Shown here piece by piece: positions 13,264 to 24,450 of a DNA stretch of 64,000 nucleotides. Where the stretch lies: contig KL197710.1 in assembly GCA_000697665.1 (NCBI GenBank), forward strand, positions 170,078-234,077. The letters run 5' to 3'. Each line of letters opens with the position of its first letter. Position 1 is the first letter of the stretch. Made by a program: the position numbers and the translations under genes. Source of the DNA: Jaapia argillacea MUCL 33604 (Eukaryota; Basidiomycota; Agaricomycetes; Jaapiales; Jaapiaceae). Below the pieces are notes generated by a model. It searched no databases, had not been told where the DNA came from, and saw nothing but the letters and a program-made list of their open reading frames with translations.

Positions 13264-13563
13264 GGTTAAAAGGAAACACTGTCCAGGTCAGACAAGAATT
13301 TTATAGGTCTAGTGTTGCGAAATGGAACTCCAGACGTGGCAAGCGTGAAGACCACAATGCAACCAGAATTAGTACGAGCTCAACGGTTTCGATTTCGAGA
13401 TGGACGTGTCCAGTGTGACAGTATATGCGCGTGACGTTTCGTGACAAGTTCTCCTCGAGACTTGTGGGTGTGAAGTTCATGAATCTACGTTGCAGTGATT
13501 CTACTCCTAATGATACAACATTTGCGTTCTACTACAAGCCTCCATACATAAACAGCAAGACGC

Positions 13564-15345
13564 CTAGAGCCTGCCGAACTTGTCAAGAGGAGACCTTCCC
13601 CAAGTGGGCTGCGAAAGGAAACCAGTCAGAGAACAATCGCGAACGAAAAGGCAAAGTTATCGTACCTCAGGCTCAGGAGCATTGCCCAAGATGGACTCAA
13701 TCTTCTCCATAACAGCAGGCGTCAATTTCGGGAGGACATCAATTGCCTTCAAGTTATCGAGGACCTGTTGAGGCTTAGATGCACCCATAATGACCGTGCT
13801 GGTGTTGGGGTTCTTGGCAATCCAAGCGAGAGCCAGCTGAGCGACTGTGCAGCCGAGCTCTGCAAGACCGAAAACCCGAGGGCAATTAGCACCGTCTCAA
13901 GGTGGATATTAAGAGGAAACGACGAACCACCCTCAGCAAGTTTGGCCAATTGACTAACTTGGTCAAGCTTCTTCTTTCCCTCCTCCTCACTGAAGCTGTC
14001 CGTCAGCTTCTTCAAGAAGTCGAGGTCCTTGTGCTTGGCGAGGCGAGAGTCTTCAGGGATGCCATTGTTGTACTGCAGATAACAAATTTTCATTCATATG
14101 ACAATGCTTGGGAATGGATGCGGTGAGACGAACCTTGCCAGTGAGGAGACCGCCAGCGAGAGCTGAGAAAACGGTCGTTCCGATGCCGTAGTTCCTGTAG
14201 ATAGGACTATACACTGGGGTTGGCAACCTGTGGATGACATTTGCGAAGATGGCATTACGCACGCATATTCCTTCTCTGGGCGCTCACGGTGCAACATGCT
14301 GTTGAAGTGCATGAGCCTCATGACAACGGATATCAGTACGATCATAGGAACACTTACTGATGCTGGCATTGCTCTGCAATGGGGCCCATCAAGCCGTACT
14401 TGTCCGCAATGTCTGATATATATGGGGGAGATTGGCGTTAGTTCACGGGTGGGATCGCACGTAAAAACCTACGGAAAGCCTCCTCGATTTGTTGAGCGGA
14501 CCATTCGGATGTCGCCCAGTAGAATACCTAGCCGAGTCTTGATAAGTGAAGGTTACGGGGTAACAGAAAATGTCCGATCATACCCAACCCTGCTCAATAA
14601 CAAAATTGAAGGCACGGACAATCTCCTCCATAGGGACTGCGCGACGATCAGAAGCAATCGCTCAAAAGGCAAGAAAGGAACGTACCGGTTGGATCGGGAC
14701 GGTGGGCAAACAGGACATCAACATAGTCAAGACCCAAACGTTGCAAGCTTCCCTTGGTTCCTTCGATAATACTTCACGTACAACTCAGTTCATGTCAAAC
14801 CTTAACCCAAGGATAGGCGCTTACTGTTTCCTCGACAGACCCATATCATTTGGGTTCTTTTGGTGGAGACCCCAGAAGAGCTTGGTAGTGATAATGATAT
14901 CACTTCGTCGCCAGTTGAGCTCACGGATGACGCGACCCCTGATCAAGTCTTATCAGTTCCATATTTCCCTCGTAGCAAAATTCATTGCACACATTTCGAT
15001 CTCGGACTGGCCAGCGGCGTAGCCTTCGGCGGTATCAAACATGTTGACACCGTTTTCGAAGGCGACCTTCATGATTTCCTAAAAATGTCATACATGATTA
15101 GGATCAAGGTAGACAATCCGGTGGATGGGGATCGAAGTCACCTTGACGGGATCGCCGAGGACGGTCCCACCCAAAGTCAACCCTATAAGATAATGATATA
15201 AGTCAATAAACCCTCCAACGACTTCCGCCCGCTCAACTCTTTACTCACATCCACCGAGGGAGAAGACGGGGACACGCAAACCGCTAGGACCAAGCCTGCG
15301 GAAAGGCATGTTCTTGGGGTCATACTCAGCGTATTCCTTTGCCAT
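13564..15345 (-). CDS. Aldo-keto reductase, voltage-gated K+ channel beta-subunit-like
   Basis: NADPH-dependent aldo-keto reductase of the Kv-beta (AKR6-like) group, cytosolic. The ATG at 15345 begins [20 protein letters not shown]; exons then give [31 protein letters not shown] (catalytic Asp and Tyr), [33 protein letters not shown] and [20 protein letters not shown]. Cofactor-binding residues follow in [20 protein letters not shown]. The last intron (GTACGA...CGCAG) joins PEPE to [14 protein letters not shown] and TAG at 13566-13564; reading through it would stop at 13659-13657, which I consider wrong. About nine introns of 50-80 nt. A TATA-like TATAAA lies about 95 nt upstream. The family is certain; the physiological substrate is not. 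Confidence 0.94.
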
Positions 15346-16247
15346 TTTTGTTTTTCGTCTTCAACGGAAAAAATCACAGATGATAAAGATAAGAGTCAAA
15401 AGGGTCGGGGTAAGCTGATGCGCTCTCGCAAAAGCAGCTTTATAAGAGTCCTTCAGACATTCCTCACGGGCTCCCGACAATCGCTTGGTGAAGTACCAAG
15501 ATGACCGAGGTTTGACCGACGAGTGAGGTTGAATATCAAGTTCGGCCCGTTCTCCTGAGGATTTTTCAACGAGAGAGCTATATTTGGCGGGTGGAGGTGG
15601 AGGTGGGGTAGGGTGTTCACGTCTGCTAAGTACTCACGGCTAAACATCATGTCTAGGTGGCGGCTATAGTCGGTAGAAATGGCGATGTTGAGTAATTTCT
15701 CCATTAAAATGGACTAGGCAGCGGTCACTTGGGACGGTGGAGGCTGTAGAATGGATATGTACTAGCTGTGGTATCATGGGGAAATTAGGTTCCTACCTGA
15801 AGGTTACCCGAGGAGCAAAAAGTACCTTGTCCACGGATGTACACCCGGACGCGAAGGGGGCCATCGAGCGTTTGGAACTAGGACGGCTCCGACCGAGATG
15901 GATGTGCAGAAACTCACTCTCCGTCAGAGTGTGGTGCTACAAAGCGAAGTGCCCAATCCAGATATGTCAGTTGTTATATTTTTTGTTCTCCGACAACGAT
16001 ATCGACGGAGGTTTGCGTAGACAAGGCCCAAGGCACTTTGTCGTCATTCCCGAGGATCGACATGCTGGTGCAGAACTGGTATCCCGCGGTGTAGCAAGGT
16101 AGGATATGGAACATCGCAGCAGTGGGTTGTAACTTGGAAAGGCACAAAGTCATGGTTAAAGTCAAAGATGTATCTCGGGGATAGCCGATCAGGGGTCATG
16201 GTCACTTTGCCTTGGACTTCCAACTCCATCCTTGCCTTGTGCCCACC
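15346..16247. other. Intergenic: divergent promoters of the aldo-keto reductase and FAS1 genes
   Basis: About 900 nt between two divergently transcribed genes. A TATA box serves the aldo-keto reductase; no further gene is supported. Confidence 0.6.
15439..15444 (-). promoter_or_regulatory. TATA box of the aldo-keto reductase gene
   Basis: Minus strand reads TTATAAAGC, with TATAAA about 95 nt before the ATG at 15345, a spacing common in strongly regulated fungal genes. Confidence 0.55.
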
Positions 16248-17161
16248 ATGAGGTTTCATCTTCTAGCCTTCCTCTCTGCTTGTCTCCCCTGCCTCACCCT
16301 CGCATCAACCGAGGAGCAGCTTGTATTCCCAAACCCATCGCTGCCCGGAATGATCAACGATGTCACGCCAGAATCGCTGCCTTTCGTTCAAGCACAACCG
16401 CGCTTGTCTGACCTTCTGACCATCGAGTCTTCGGCGTCTATCTTCTACTCGTATGCCAGAGAGACGGAAATGAGTCAGCTTTTTAGTAATGAGGGCGTGA
16501 AGACCACCCTACTGGTACCCACGAATAAGGCTGTTATGGCCCTCGCTCGGAAACCGTGAGTGACTTCCTCTTTCATCTGATGGATGGGATAAATGTGTCC
16601 GTGGGCATGACCTTGACTCGGTCACTTCGGAATACCAACAGGCACCAAGGTCCCGCGCCTTTGGAAGACGACATGGAGATATCGGAGAAAGAGTATGATG
16701 AACGATCGAAGAAGAACGTTGAGCGTTGGATCTCTGCGCATATCATTCCCGTGAGCATGTTTTCATATGCCTAGATTAGTCTAGGAAGAGAGAGCAAGGC
16801 TTGTGATCGGGCGTTTAGTCGCCCCCTCTCACTTCGCTCGCTTGACTAACCAAACTGTTATTTCACACATTTCAGCAGTCGCCCATATCTCTTGGTTCTT
16901 CTCACACTTACGACACACTGCTTAGCGGGAAATCAGTTAGCTTCAAGGAGATTAGGAACGATGATGCTGAGGCACCTGAGTGGGCTCGTGTCGTTCTTGA
17001 AGATGATATTCGGATTATCGGCATGAAAGAGGTGAGAGAACTGTCGTTTTCGGCGTTGTGATAAGCATTGTCGTTGACTCAGGCACACCTCTCTCACATC
17101 TCGTACACAGGCGATGAATGGTGTATTCTATCTTATAGACGGCACTGTCAGGATTGACTAG
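16248..17161 (+). CDS. Secreted single-domain fasciclin (FAS1) protein
   Basis: Predicted extracytoplasmic protein with one fasciclin domain, similar to short fungal FAS1 proteins of the YDR262W/Fsc1 type. The ATG at 16248 (Kozak-like CCACCATG) begins a signal peptide, MRFHLLAFLSACLPCLTLAS. The FAS1 box follows: RLSDLLTIESSASIFYSYAR, then VKTTLLVPTNKAVMALARKP (H1 motif TLLVPTNKA). Exon 2 gives RSKKNVERWISAHIIP, exon 3 TYDTLLSGKSVSFKEI and DIRIIGMKE, exon 4 AMNGVFYLIDGTVRID (H2 motif NGVFYLIDG). Stop TAG 17159-17161. Three introns, the middle one about 120 nt and longer than usual. There is no C-terminal GPI or TM segment, so it should be soluble in the secretory route, vacuole or wall. Confidence 0.9.
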
Positions 17162-18815
17162 ATTTCTCTCGCAATTTTGGCTTCCTGCCCAAAGTCCCTC
17201 GATCATCATGTCTTCGATAAGTTTGGGACGAGAACGATTTGTCACGATTATTACAACTCCCGATGATGTGCTGTAGGATCAGTGTACGACATCCCTACCA
17301 ATCCATTTATTTACATTGGAAAGATCGAACGATATTTGAAGCAAGGGACCTACTCATTTCATCACATGTATGCTGCCAAGTTCCTCTGCGTGAATGTTCG
17401 GATGTATGTTTGATTCCTGGACGATCTCGTGGTGGGCAGGGTTTGCCGCGCGTTCCGAGCTTGAGCCTTTGTGTCGGAGAAGCCAACGTCTTGAGCGTCA
17501 TTCATGTCCAGAGAAACGCGATGCCGAACATGCGCACGAACACGAGGAAATGAATCCCCCTGCAACAAATCGAACACAAAATTGGGGTGCTCTGCGGGTT
17601 CAAGGCTTGGGCTATCAACACACGAGCCGAAATATTCTGGACGCCTGCCACAACTTATCAAGAAAAGTTATAATCAGGGTAAAGTATGGTGAGAGAGTGC
17701 CCACCCACAAATGACAATCGTATTTCCTTCCCATCGAGGGCCAAACATAAACGGGGTGACCGCCACCAAGAATACAGAATGAATAACGGAAGATACAACG
17801 AGGCCCATCCTCCGCTCCTCCGACCCCGTCTCGAAGAGAAAGTTCACGAAGGACAAAAAAGCATGGGAATCACACTAAGTTGACCCCATGGGGTTTCTTC
17901 TACCTCGAGGGGCAGGAACTCAAGTGGAGTCGCAGAGTGCCAAGGTAACCTTTTGTGAATACGTTATCAGTTGCCGCCAACTGGCCGATGCCTGACCACA
18001 AGTTAGGTTTGGGGCGTGATACGATTTGGCTGTACCGGAGCCGTAGGAACGCCCTCGTCTCTGAACAACGAAGGAACCTTACGCGCGTCCGGAGTAATGA
18101 TACCCAGTGCTACTCCACAATATCCTATGGAATCGGAAGAACGAAACAAAACCTTGGATCGAGGACATAGAGGATGTATAAAACTCACACGTGTGTAATC
18201 TGGGTGTAATCTGGGAAGTTCGAAGATCACCATACAAAGTTGAGAGTAAAGGGTCGCACTGAGCATCGTGACGGGATGCCATACATACTCTTACGACCCT
18301 TCGCACTGCTGTCGGATGCAAGGCATGATCGGTCAATGTGATCCCCCAGTCGGCATAACTTTCGTTTGGAAGAGCTATTGCTGCTGTGCGGTGGCGTCGG
18401 AGACAGTTGGGGCGCTCGCAGCACACGGGAAGTGCTAAACTGCATCGTGCATCAGAAACTTCTCAGATCATTCAGGATATCAGCCAGTCATTCTTCTTTC
18501 CCAAGCTTTGCCGGATTAAAGGCTGTCCCGTGAAGAGTTCTCTGGGATATTCTGAGGTTTACGCACTTTGACTGAAAATCAGAGATGGCAGGAAATGTTT
18601 GATGCTGGAAGTGAATGTTTGATGGCTCGGCGATGCGCCACAGCGGGCCGGGGACCTCCATAATCGCGGCCGGTAATCCGGTCACATGGACACGACGCGT
18701 CGTGTTTTGGTTCCCACGGTTCTCAACGCCAACCACCAGCCACAATTCAACATTGAGTTCCACCTCCTGCCGTCTCCTCGCACTTACACCTGTTGGACTT
18801 GTACTCTATCTCGCG
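17162..18815. other. Unassigned 1.65-kb gap with weak minus-strand coding signal
   Basis: No protein family was recognised. On the minus strand, 17856-17674 stays open and encodes a hydrophobic stretch (MGLVVSSVIHSVFLVAVTPF from an ATG at 17808, then WEGNTIVICGWALSHH). Around 18440-18200 all three minus frames are broken but one contains ITLTDHALHPTAVRRVV. These may be exons of an unrecognised small membrane protein or a decayed gene; I could not join them convincingly. Confidence 0.3.
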
Positions 18816-20896
18816 ATGCCGCCGTTCTCCTTTGCGGAGCTTAGTCTCCATCACTTACCAGAGCTCAGTGTTCAGCACTTGCCTGATCAATCTGAGATTT
18901 CCTTTCAAATCCCTGCTGCAGCAAACTCTGGCGATTTACTGCTTGCAGATGATAGCGATGACTTTTTTCGAAACGCCGGTGCCGACTCTACATTGAGTAC
19001 ACCGATGATCCCGAAGAAGGCGCACCAACGCCCATTGGTTCCTCTAGATTTGACCCCCAAATCGAATCCCGGTGTCCAAACCACCAAGTCACCCCTGACT
19101 CCGATATCTGTCCCACAATCAATAGAGGACGCGATGGCAACTTCACTCCTGGAGACACGGAGTAGCTTTAACACCGAGTTATCGAAACGTGCCAACCCTG
19201 ATTCGCAACCCCAATCTGTTGCGATTGCTGGCATGAAGGGTATCGCTGAGAATAATCAGCCTCCGGAGAAGAAGAAGACCAAAAAGCCTATTGCGCGCGC
19301 GGAGTCTGCTGCACGACCAGCTCCACCGCGCCCAAACAACGTTGGTGTTGCATATTGTGATTTTCTGGCATATGGAGATGTTCACGCATTTCTTACCTTC
19401 TATCTCGTAGCGATCAAACCCCAACGTCGGTGAAAATACCTCAGAAGCCCAAAGGGGGGCGATCCAGAAGCCCCCTCCAGCACAGCCTCCGCACCACGTT
19501 TCTTCGTCGGTGTCAGAAACTACCGATACCTCGATGGCCGACATGAGTGCTAGCTCCAGTCTGAGCGGTGTGGCTCAGAGGCTCGTGATGTTCAGTCAGG
19601 GTCTGATGGGACTATCCAGGTGCGATGATCTCGCTTCTACAAGTGCGTGGCGATTCCGCAGCGCCTAACTCGCGGTCTGTGCTTCTACTAGTGCTGCTAA
19701 TTCGGAGTATCAAGCAGCCACTGTTACGGGCACGGGAGGCCCCGGACCCATACCTAACGCGGGGAGATTTGGTATGGCAGCCGACTCGGATTGGTCTCAG
19801 GACCAGCCTCGAGGCTCACCTCCGAGTCTCCCTCTGGAATCTCTCCACGTCGACCCTCTCACGCTCTCCCAGATCTCTCCTCGAAAGGAGGTCGCGCCTA
19901 TCTCTTCATTTAGCCATCCTGGGGATCAACAACATCATGACGCTACTCAGGCACCGATCTCTCCAATGCGAACCTCCAGCAAGCGCCCCGCTTCGCCATC
20001 GTTGAACTCTGCTATCACGACTGGTCTTGAGAGCAGAAAGAAGGGGAAAACCGTTGCCGTAGAGGAATCAACTACTCGTACCAAACCGCTCGGCATTCCT
20101 AGGACGGATAGGGTAACAAAACCTAATCGGAGGCGCAATATCATACCCTCGTCAACTCGAGCTACGAACCTAGCGGGAAGCAAGTCAGCGGTTCTTCGTG
20201 AGCGACCGCCGATTACAGACGTCACGTCCTCGGTCGCAGAATCGTCAACCAAGCCCAGAGTAGCTCATGGCTCCTCAAGAGAGAAGAATTCATCCGGAAG
20301 TGGACGGCCAGTCGTGCCCGATCAGCCCACGCTGCGACGAGGACAAATATCAACGTCTGAAAGACCGGTAAGTTCGAGTGGCGATGCTGATCGACATTGA
20401 ACTGATAACTTTGCAATATCTCTAGTATAACGCGTTTTCTTCCGGTGCTTTGACGAAACCGACTGAATTTCGTTTCGAGTCGGATCTACATTTTGAAGCG
20501 CGAAAAACCGAAGAATCGGAGACGATTAAGAAGTCTCTCAAGAGGTCGACTGGGCATCATGTACATCCCATTCCCGATTTCAAGGCTTTGCATGCGATAC
20601 AAGAAGCTGCGCTTGCCGCACGCAGAGATCATATCGCGCTTACTATCCCCGAACCGCTGGAGTTTAGTACAGATATCCGGGCAAAGGAAAGAGAGAAGTT
20701 TGAAGAGGCTAGAAGGGCTCGAGAACGAGAGCTTGAGCGACAGCTGGAGGAGAGAAGAAAACAGAAGGAGTTGGAGGAAGCGAAGGAAATTCGTGAATTG
20801 AGGAAACGAGCAATTCCCAAGGCGAACGAAGTTCCAGATTGGTATGCTGATGCGCCGAAGAAGGCCGGTGGCAGCAGCAAGGACATCAAAGGCTGA
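18816..20896 (+). CDS. TPX2-like (Xklp2-targeting) spindle protein
   Basis: Microtubule-associated protein of the TPX2 type. The start is taken at ATG 18816 (MPPFSFAELSLHHLPELS); an in-frame extension to 18615 exists but lies in what looks like 5' leader. The N-terminal half is Ser/Pro-rich and disordered, with a basic NLS-like KKKTKKPIARAES. An intron near 19333-19416, a second at about 19620-19690 and a third at about 20369-20425 precede the C-terminal domain. That domain reads TEFRFESDLHFEARKTEESE, HVHPIPDFKALHAIQEA, IPEPLEFSTDIRAKEREKFE, then a highly charged coiled coil (EEARRARERELERQLEERRK) and PDWYADAPKK near the end. The F-x-F-x-[ST]-[DE]-x-R-[AE] pattern is the TPX2 C-terminal signature. 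Stop TGA 20894-20896. Divergence of the N-terminal half is expected. Confidence 0.8.
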
Positions 20897-22212
20897 TATC
20901 CTCGGATTTGGTCGTCTGCGCAGCTATGTCCACCTGTTCAGTCTTATGGTTTATCTCGTGATGTCACCTGTACTACTTACAACCGCGAGTGCGCTATCAG
21001 ATATTTCACATCTTCTATCTAGCAGTGCCTTCTATTCTTCTGTGCCTCGGCTTGCAACGTTCACACCTCCTTGGTGCCCAAGAAAGAACCTAAATCCTTT
21101 CTTGTAAGTCTGTGCATTCATATGAACAATGGGTCCGGACACCACGGAAAATAGCACGGGTTCCATGGACAAAGGTGCTGGGCTACGAATTGATCTCTAT
21201 TTCGCACCCAACTGCTAAATTCAGATGTGACAAGAAGGTGTAGACTCGTTCCATGGCGTCCTTGCGCTTTTGGTAACAATGTCCCCAATTCGGTGCAGTG
21301 CAGATGTCAGGCAACCCAAGACGGTCAAGAACGCCATCGCAACTTGAGGCTTCTGCGTTTCGCTTGGTACCTTTCTCAACACCTTCCGCGACGCTCTATT
21401 CGGGTGAACCTTTCTAACAGAATGGATTTGTTGCGTAGAATGGTCCCCCCCGCATCGGGTGAAGATTTGGCTTCGAGTATTCGCAGGTGGATCCTCGCGC
21501 GCCACTCGTCGGTTCCTTATCACACGGAGGGCTTTTGGGAGTGGTTAGTGAGCGTCAAAGGCAAATGCTTTTTCAACTGTCGTTAGAAGCATCGCTGAGT
21601 TCCCGCTGAGTGGCAGCGGAAGTAAATGCAATTTACGATCGACCACCCTGACAATCTTCTAGACTGGCTCCAGACCACATTGTTGTAGCACTGCTGTTCT
21701 TTGCAGAGCTTTGATGTTTCGTTCATGACGTTCATGCACGAGTTTGCCCCGATACGCCAAGTCGTGGTGTGCGCGTGTACATCTTGTGATCATCGCCTTG
21801 TAATCACTTTCAGTCGGAAGGTCGGTACGACCCCGAGTTTCGGCTTTACAGACGCACGTCTAAAAACTCCTTCCGGTCTAGTTCGGTTTTGGCTCACAAT
21901 CAACTCTTTTCTTGGATCACAGATATCGCATCTTCGGAATTGTTGACTTCTTTATCCTTTGTTTCCGTGGTCTGCATCATCCATGAGTCATGGTTATCGA
22001 CTGCCTTTTATGGTTAATAAAGGGGGCTCCCTTAGCATGGTTCTGCAGATACGGAGGATGATCCGTTTCAGATCTTTCTTGTTCTTTGTCATATCAACCA
22101 TTCTGTTGGCACGAAAAAATATTGCAATATGTGCTCGGCGCCACATACGCACTCACTATTTGGTCCTTCCCAACTCATGGGACCGCAAGACCGAAGCCGG
22201 TCCTGGACGAAC
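20897..22212. other. Intergenic, no recognised gene
   Basis: About 1.3 kb. Short open stretches on both strands around 21221-21586 are mutually overlapping and have no family character. Nothing further seen. Confidence 0.55.
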
Positions 22213-22219
22213 ATAAAAG
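22213..22219 (+). promoter_or_regulatory. TATA-like box of the CGWRG small-protein gene
   Basis: ATAAAAG about 100 nt before the ATG at 22319, followed by a pyrimidine-rich leader and CACAAACACAATG, features of highly expressed fungal genes. Confidence 0.5.
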
Positions 22220-22318
22220 CTGGGGCTGGTCGCCCTCTATTCCTCCACATCCCGCTAGTCGATCACCCGCTTTCCACTCCAAAGCCTTCGACTTATCTAC
22301 CACTTCTCCACAAACACA

Positions 22319-22534
22319 ATGTGCTCCTGCTCGACAACTACCATGATCTCTTCATCTGCCTCATCCTCATCGCAGACCTGCTCCCATTCATCGTCACCAT
22401 CACCCATATCCTCCATGCCCGTGTCCACTCATTCCACCACACACGGTCAGGAATCTTGGGTCAACCAGAACGCTCCCCAGTGCTGCCACTGCGGATGGCG
22501 CGGCGCTCATTCGCCTAGCTGCCCATTCAAATAG
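22319..22534 (+). CDS. Small Cys-rich protein with C-terminal CGWRG zinc-knuckle-like motif (71 aa)
   Basis: A 71-residue open frame, ATG 22319 to TAG 22534. It begins MCSCSTTTMISSSASSSSQT, continues Ser/Thr-rich, and ends NQNAPQCCHCGWRGAHSPSC followed by PFK. The tail fits C-x2-C-x5-H-x3-C, a one-residue variant of a zinc knuckle, so it may bind a metal; this is inference. I recall similar very short basidiomycete proteins ending in CGWRG-x-H-x-P-x-CPF, but cannot search. The gene has a TATA-like box, CT-rich leader and good start context. There is no signal peptide and no CAAX box, so it is not a pheromone precursor. An intron-like GTGAGT after the stop suggests a spliced 3' UTR. The overlapping frame across 22129-22518 is treated as its shadow. 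Confidence 0.6.
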   Translation: MCSCSTTTMISSSASSSSQTCSHSSSPSPISSMPVSTHSTTHGQESWVNQNAPQCCHCGWRGAHSPSCPFK

Positions 22535-23209
22535 GCTTTGTCTGTGAGTACAACTCTTCTACCGGAACCTGTCGTTCGTACTGAAGTCTCTTCCAGTGTC
22601 AGTTCCCGCGACCCTATTGTATCCATTCACGCATTTTGTCTGTCGCATTGTACTGCGTGAGTCCCTTCTCCGTCCGTCCTTCGATGTCGTTATTCAAGTC
22701 CTTCCTTAGTCCGCCACGCCGCATTATATTCGTCCTTTGTCGTCACCTATGACGCTTGTACCACTCGTATACCATCACCATCGCGCACAGTATTAGACAC
22801 TTATAATTCGAGCCCGTTGGGCCGACCGTCTGTATGAATAGGAGGACTTTCCGTCGGTTTGGCTGTACCGATGCTATCGATATGTTTTTGCCATTGCTTT
22901 CGGTCCGATAATTTGCATCAATTTTCTGGGCAATGCAACTCCATGCCAACCACCATTAGGCTGAACATTCTAATGGATAAGAGTTGACATAGCTCCGGGC
23001 GTAGATGGCAACGGGATTAGATGATCTTATCGGTCTGATCGGTCGGGACAAGATAAACGTGCACATAACCCAAGCGCTAACGGTTCGGCTATTTTACTGC
23101 CGGACATCCATTTCAATTTCCCCATGGCACCAGGTTCCTGGTCATTCTTCCCAGCGCGACAGATCCTTTCAAGTCCACGTTTGCTTCAAAGTTGCCCTGA
23201 CATTCTGTC
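22535..23209. other. Intergenic: 3' flank of the small-protein gene and enoyl-CoA hydratase promoter
   Basis: T-rich and C-rich noncoding sequence with possible 3' UTR intron (donor GTGAGT at about 22542). No gene supported. Confidence 0.5.
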
Positions 23210-24450
23210 ATGCTCAAACCTCCAACCCACTCTAGCGAAATTGAAGTATCTTTCCCCGCGGAACATGTCTTTCAATTGACTCTCAATCGGCCGAAGTCGC
23301 TGAACGCGATGACGCCGCAAATGGAAGCTGACATCAACAATTTGTTGAACTGGTTTGACGAAGAGCAGAGCTTATGGTTGGCATTTTTCTCCAAGTGGTC
23401 AGTCAGAATGTATGCCGATGTCAGGGTAACCACAGGGTTGTCATAATCACAGGCGCCGGTCGGCTCTTTTGTGCTGGGGCAGACTTGAAAGCGTGCGTCT
23501 TGTCCTAAACCTACCCTGGGTTAAATTGGCCATTAAACCTTCCGTACAGGTGGAGCAACCGACAACAAGGTGGCCAGAGCAACGAACAAGAAGGCATAGT
23601 GACTTCGCCTCATGGCTTTGGAGCTGTATCCCGTCGCTCGGTTTCTTCGAAACCCATGATCGCAGCTGCGAACGGGGGCGCCTATGGTGGGGGAGTAGAA
23701 ATGCTCCTGAACTGTGACCTCGTCATCACCGGCGACGACGCGCAATTTGCACTCCCGGAGGTAAAGCGTGGCGTCATTGCCTCGCAAGGAGGTACGTTTC
23801 GATGAGCGAGACTTCACCTCGATGGCCATTCATTTGCTCATCGTCCACGATAGTTATCCCTCGACTAGCCAAGGTCGCTGGGCATCAGGTATTTGGACCA
23901 CTAGTACTTGTTGCGGCGTTCATGCGAATAATTGTTATCTAGCTAGCTTCCGAGATGCTCTTACTAGGAAGGACGATCACCGCACGTGAAGCTCTCGATC
24001 GTTTCCACTTGTGAGCCTTTTTTTATGCCCCTTATATTTTTACATTTCGCTGAGAGATGGGCGCATGGTCAGTATCAATTGTGTTGTACCCAAGTCAGCG
24101 GTTTTGGCAACCGCCGTAGAATGGGCCCAACAGATTGTCCAGAATTCTCCTGATGCCGTACAGTGTACCAAGCGGGGTCTCATACTAGCTGGGCAACATG
24201 GGAATATCGAGCAGGCTGTCATTGCTCACGCTTGGTCGCCTGAGAGCAAGAGGGAGTATAAGGGTGCCAACATCAAGGTACGATCGTATATCAGAAACTT
24301 TGAAGCTAGGTTATTGATCTTCGCGTACAGGAAGGTTTGAAGGCTTTCTCTGAGGTATGTTGAATTAAATCAGAGATAACCACGCAAGGTCTGACTTGAT
24401 CTTTACTGCAGAAACGGAAGCCTGTGTGGACAAATCCTGCCAAGCTGTAA
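23210..24450 (+). CDS. Enoyl-CoA hydratase/isomerase family protein with PTS1 tail
   Basis: Crotonase-fold acyl-CoA enzyme, probably in peroxisomal fatty-acid or side-chain catabolism. The ATG at 23210 begins MLKPPTHSSEIEVSFPAEHV; the crotonase core follows: FQLTLNRPKSLNAMT, then after an intron VVIITGAGRLFCAGADLKA (oxyanion-hole GADLK), MIAAANGGAYGGGVEMLLNC and FALPEVKRGVIAS. The G of GGAYGGG forms the second oxyanion hole. Catalytic Glu candidates are in YGGGVEM and LPEVKRG. Later exons give IPRLAKVAGHQ, TITAREALDRFHF, NCVVPKSAVLATAVEWAQQI and RKPVWTNPAKL. The last three residues AKL form a canonical peroxisomal targeting signal 1. Stop TAA 24448-24450. About seven short introns; family length is normal (about 290 residues). 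Confidence 0.9.

Noticed and set aside
15737-16102. 121-codon plus-strand frame
   Set aside because: Begins at a non-ATG codon and lies in a promoter region without family character.
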